From assembly GCA_013695005.1 (NCBI GenBank), contig JACDBJ010000159.1, positions 1 through 5,619 of the forward strand: a stretch of 5,619 nt of DNA, read 5' to 3'. A program made the position numbers and the translations under genes. The stretch is from Pseudonocardiales bacterium (lineage in GTDB: Bacteria > Actinomycetota > Actinomycetes > Mycobacteriales > Pseudonocardiaceae). Shown piece after piece: positions 5,026 to 5,619 of this stretch (position 1 is its first letter; each line of letters begins with the position of its first letter). Below the pieces are notes generated by a model, which was not told the DNA's origin, made no database searches, and worked only from the letters and a program-made list of their open reading frames with translations.

Positions 5026-5409
5026 TCAGGAAGCCGCGGCGGGCGCACTGCCCTTCGACTTGGAGCCCTCGGAACCGGAGCCCGAGCCCGACCCAGACGA
5101 GGTGGAGCCGGACGAGCCCGCGTCCCCGCCGGACTTGCTCCCGCTCTTCTCGCCGCCCTTGTCGCTGCTCTTGTCGCTCTTCTCGCCGTTCTTCGACGCC
5201 CGCTCCTTGGCCTCGTCGCCGGCCGCGGCGCCGGCGCGGCTGTCGGTGCGGTAGAAGCCAGGACCGCGGAAGACGATGCCCACCGAGGAGAACAGCTTGC
5301 GGACCTTGCCCTCGCAGACGGGGCACCCGGTGAGGTTCGGATCGCTGAAGGACTGCACCGCCTCGAACCGATGGTCGCAGGCGGTACATGCGTACTCATA
5401 CGTCGGCAC
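5026..5409 (-). CDS. FmdB-family zinc-ribbon protein, Ruc (Rv0991c)-like redox chaperone
   Basis: 127 aa in two parts. Residues 1-58 are an FmdB/CxxC zinc ribbon: MPTYEYACTACDHRF with Cys8 and Cys11, then Cys29 and Cys32 in GCPVC, followed by the family signature VRKLFSSVGIVFRGPGFYRTDSR. Residues 59-127 are low-complexity Gly/Ser/Lys/Glu sequence with SGSGSGSGS runs, certainly disordered. Mycobacterium tuberculosis Rv0991c (Ruc), a heat-inducible chaperone activated by oxidation of the same four cysteines and carrying a disordered tail, has this layout. Here a CIRCE operator lies 28 nt upstream of the start, in line with Ruc belonging to the HrcA regulon. GTG 5409 is fixed by a GGAGGA Shine-Dalgarno 5 nt before it. 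The next genes, SAF and mscL, follow on the same strand. Chaperone function is inferred from homology; other FmdB proteins are merely labelled regulatory. Confidence 0.93.
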   Translation of the reverse strand: MPTYEYACTACDHRFEAVQSFSDPNLTGCPVCEGKVRKLFSSVGIVFRGPGFYRTDSRAGAAAGDEAKERASKNGEKSDKSSDKGGEKSGSKSGGDAGSSGSTSSGSGSGSGSEGSKSKGSAPAAAS

Positions 5410-5414
5410 TGCGG

Positions 5415-5420
5415 TCCTCC
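5415..5420 (-). promoter_or_regulatory. Shine-Dalgarno of the zinc-ribbon gene
   Basis: Minus-strand GGAGGA (5420-5415) stands 5 nt before the GTG at 5409. Unlike the response-regulator, moaB-like and SAF genes, this gene has a leader and conventional initiation, as required if an operator sits in the 5' untranslated region. Confidence 0.85.
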
Positions 5421-5437
5421 GGAGCGGTCACCCGTGG

Positions 5438-5464
5438 CTGGCACTCTCAGCTCGGGAGTGCCAG
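5438..5464. promoter_or_regulatory. CIRCE operator (HrcA-binding heat-shock site)
   Basis: CTGGCACTC (5438-5446), nine bases, GAGTGCCAG (5456-5464): two perfect 9-bp inverted arms with exactly the CIRCE spacing. Each arm matches 7 of 9 of the consensus TTAGCACTC-N9-GAGTGCTAA, including the invariant GCACTC/GAGTGC core, and symmetry is kept at the two changed positions. It lies between a -10 (5468-5463, minus) and the Shine-Dalgarno of the zinc-ribbon gene, the usual place for HrcA repression. The stop codon of the upstream cyclo-ligase gene falls inside its spacer. Confidence 0.9.
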
Positions 5465-5619
5465 TCTACCTTGGTTCGGGGTCAGAGCAGCAGAGACCGG
5501 CACGTCGCGCGGGCCCACTGGAAGTTCCTCGACGAGCTCATCGTCGCGCACCACCCCGACCCGCTGCACAGTGCGGTCGTCGATCAACGGCAGCGTCCGG
5601 TCGTAGTAGCCGCCGCCGT
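5447..5619 (-). CDS. 5-formyltetrahydrofolate cyclo-ligase, C-terminal part (5' end outside window)
   Basis: Fifty-six codons plus TGA (5449-5447) of a gene that enters from the right edge. It reads GGGYYDRTLPLIDDRTVQR, then VGVVRDDELVEELPVGPRDVPV and SAALTPNQGRLALPS. GGGYYDR is the nucleotide/phosphate-binding signature of 5-formyltetrahydrofolate cyclo-ligase (MTHFS), which uses ATP to turn 5-formyl-THF into 5,10-methenyl-THF in one-carbon metabolism; the D.PVSAALTP end is also typical. There is no start codon in the window. M. tuberculosis has the same neighbour pair (Rv0992c-Rv0991c). The last codons, after TPNQG, form one arm and part of the spacer of the CIRCE operator, so the tail residues LALPS may be dictated by the DNA site rather than by protein function. 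Confidence 0.87.
   Translation of the reverse strand, partial: GGGYYDRTLPLIDDRTVQRVGVVRDDELVEELPVGPRDVPVSAALTPNQGRLALPS
5463..5468 (-). promoter_or_regulatory. -10 element of the zinc-ribbon (heat-shock) promoter
   Basis: Minus-strand TAGACT (TANNNT) overlaps the first two bases of the CIRCE arm. A start about 7 nt downstream would fall in that arm and give a 5' leader of roughly 45 nt with the operator at its 5' end. No strong -35 is visible at 16-18 bp. Confidence 0.5.

Noticed and set aside
5080..5200. Repeated Ser/Gly codons considered as a tandem repeat or CRISPR-like array
   Set aside because: Units are irregular, in frame and protein-coding; no constant repeat-spacer structure.
4931..5254. 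Plus-strand open frame opposite the zinc-ribbon gene, with a Pro/Glu/Asp-rich product
   Set aside because: It is the complement of the Gly/Ser-rich tail of the zinc-ribbon protein; the repeats explain the odd composition.
5438..5464. Reading the 9-bp inverted repeat as a rho-independent terminator of the cyclo-ligase gene
   Set aside because: There is no T-tract, the stop codon is inside the loop, and the arms and spacing match CIRCE exactly.

Overview
The window is GC-rich DNA with strong G/C bias at third codon positions, GTG starts and several apparent leaderless promoters. This points to a high-GC actinomycete. Gene content matches the mycobacterial mprA-mprB-pepD-moaB2-mscL ... Rv0990c-Rv0991c-Rv0992c neighbourhood (recalled from H37Rv), but the order differs and the intervening Rv0986-Rv0989c genes are absent. 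I cannot resolve the genus.

Left half, plus strand (1-3840): a membrane-anchored HtrA/PepD-type serine protease with one PDZ domain, open at the 5' window edge; an OmpR-family response regulator behind an extended -10, leaderless-type promoter; its histidine kinase 4 nt downstream, with three membrane segments and essentially no extracellular sensor domain; a MoaB2-type molybdopterin-binding-fold protein with its own probable leaderless promoter; and a small acidic protein of about 54 residues with a strong Shine-Dalgarno. The protease and two-component genes plausibly form a cell-envelope stress module, as mprAB-pepD do in mycobacteria.

Right half, minus strand (3864-5619), read right to left: the last 56 codons of a 5-formyltetrahydrofolate cyclo-ligase; a CIRCE operator (CTGGCACTC-N9-GAGTGCCAG, the HrcA site) overlapping that gene's stop codon; an FmdB-type zinc-ribbon protein resembling the mycobacterial redox-regulated chaperone Ruc (Rv0991c); a CpaB/RcpC-like SAF-domain membrane protein; and mscL, whose GTG start shares one base with the SAF gene's TAG stop. 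All genes on this strand are co-directional, so HrcA-controlled transcription could extend from the chaperone gene through SAF to the mechanosensitive channel. A probable internal leaderless promoter before the SAF gene suggests it also has independent expression.

The strongest regulatory observation is the CIRCE element. I found no RNA genes, insertion sequences, CRISPR arrays or phage features. No intergenic stretch exceeds about 80 bases.
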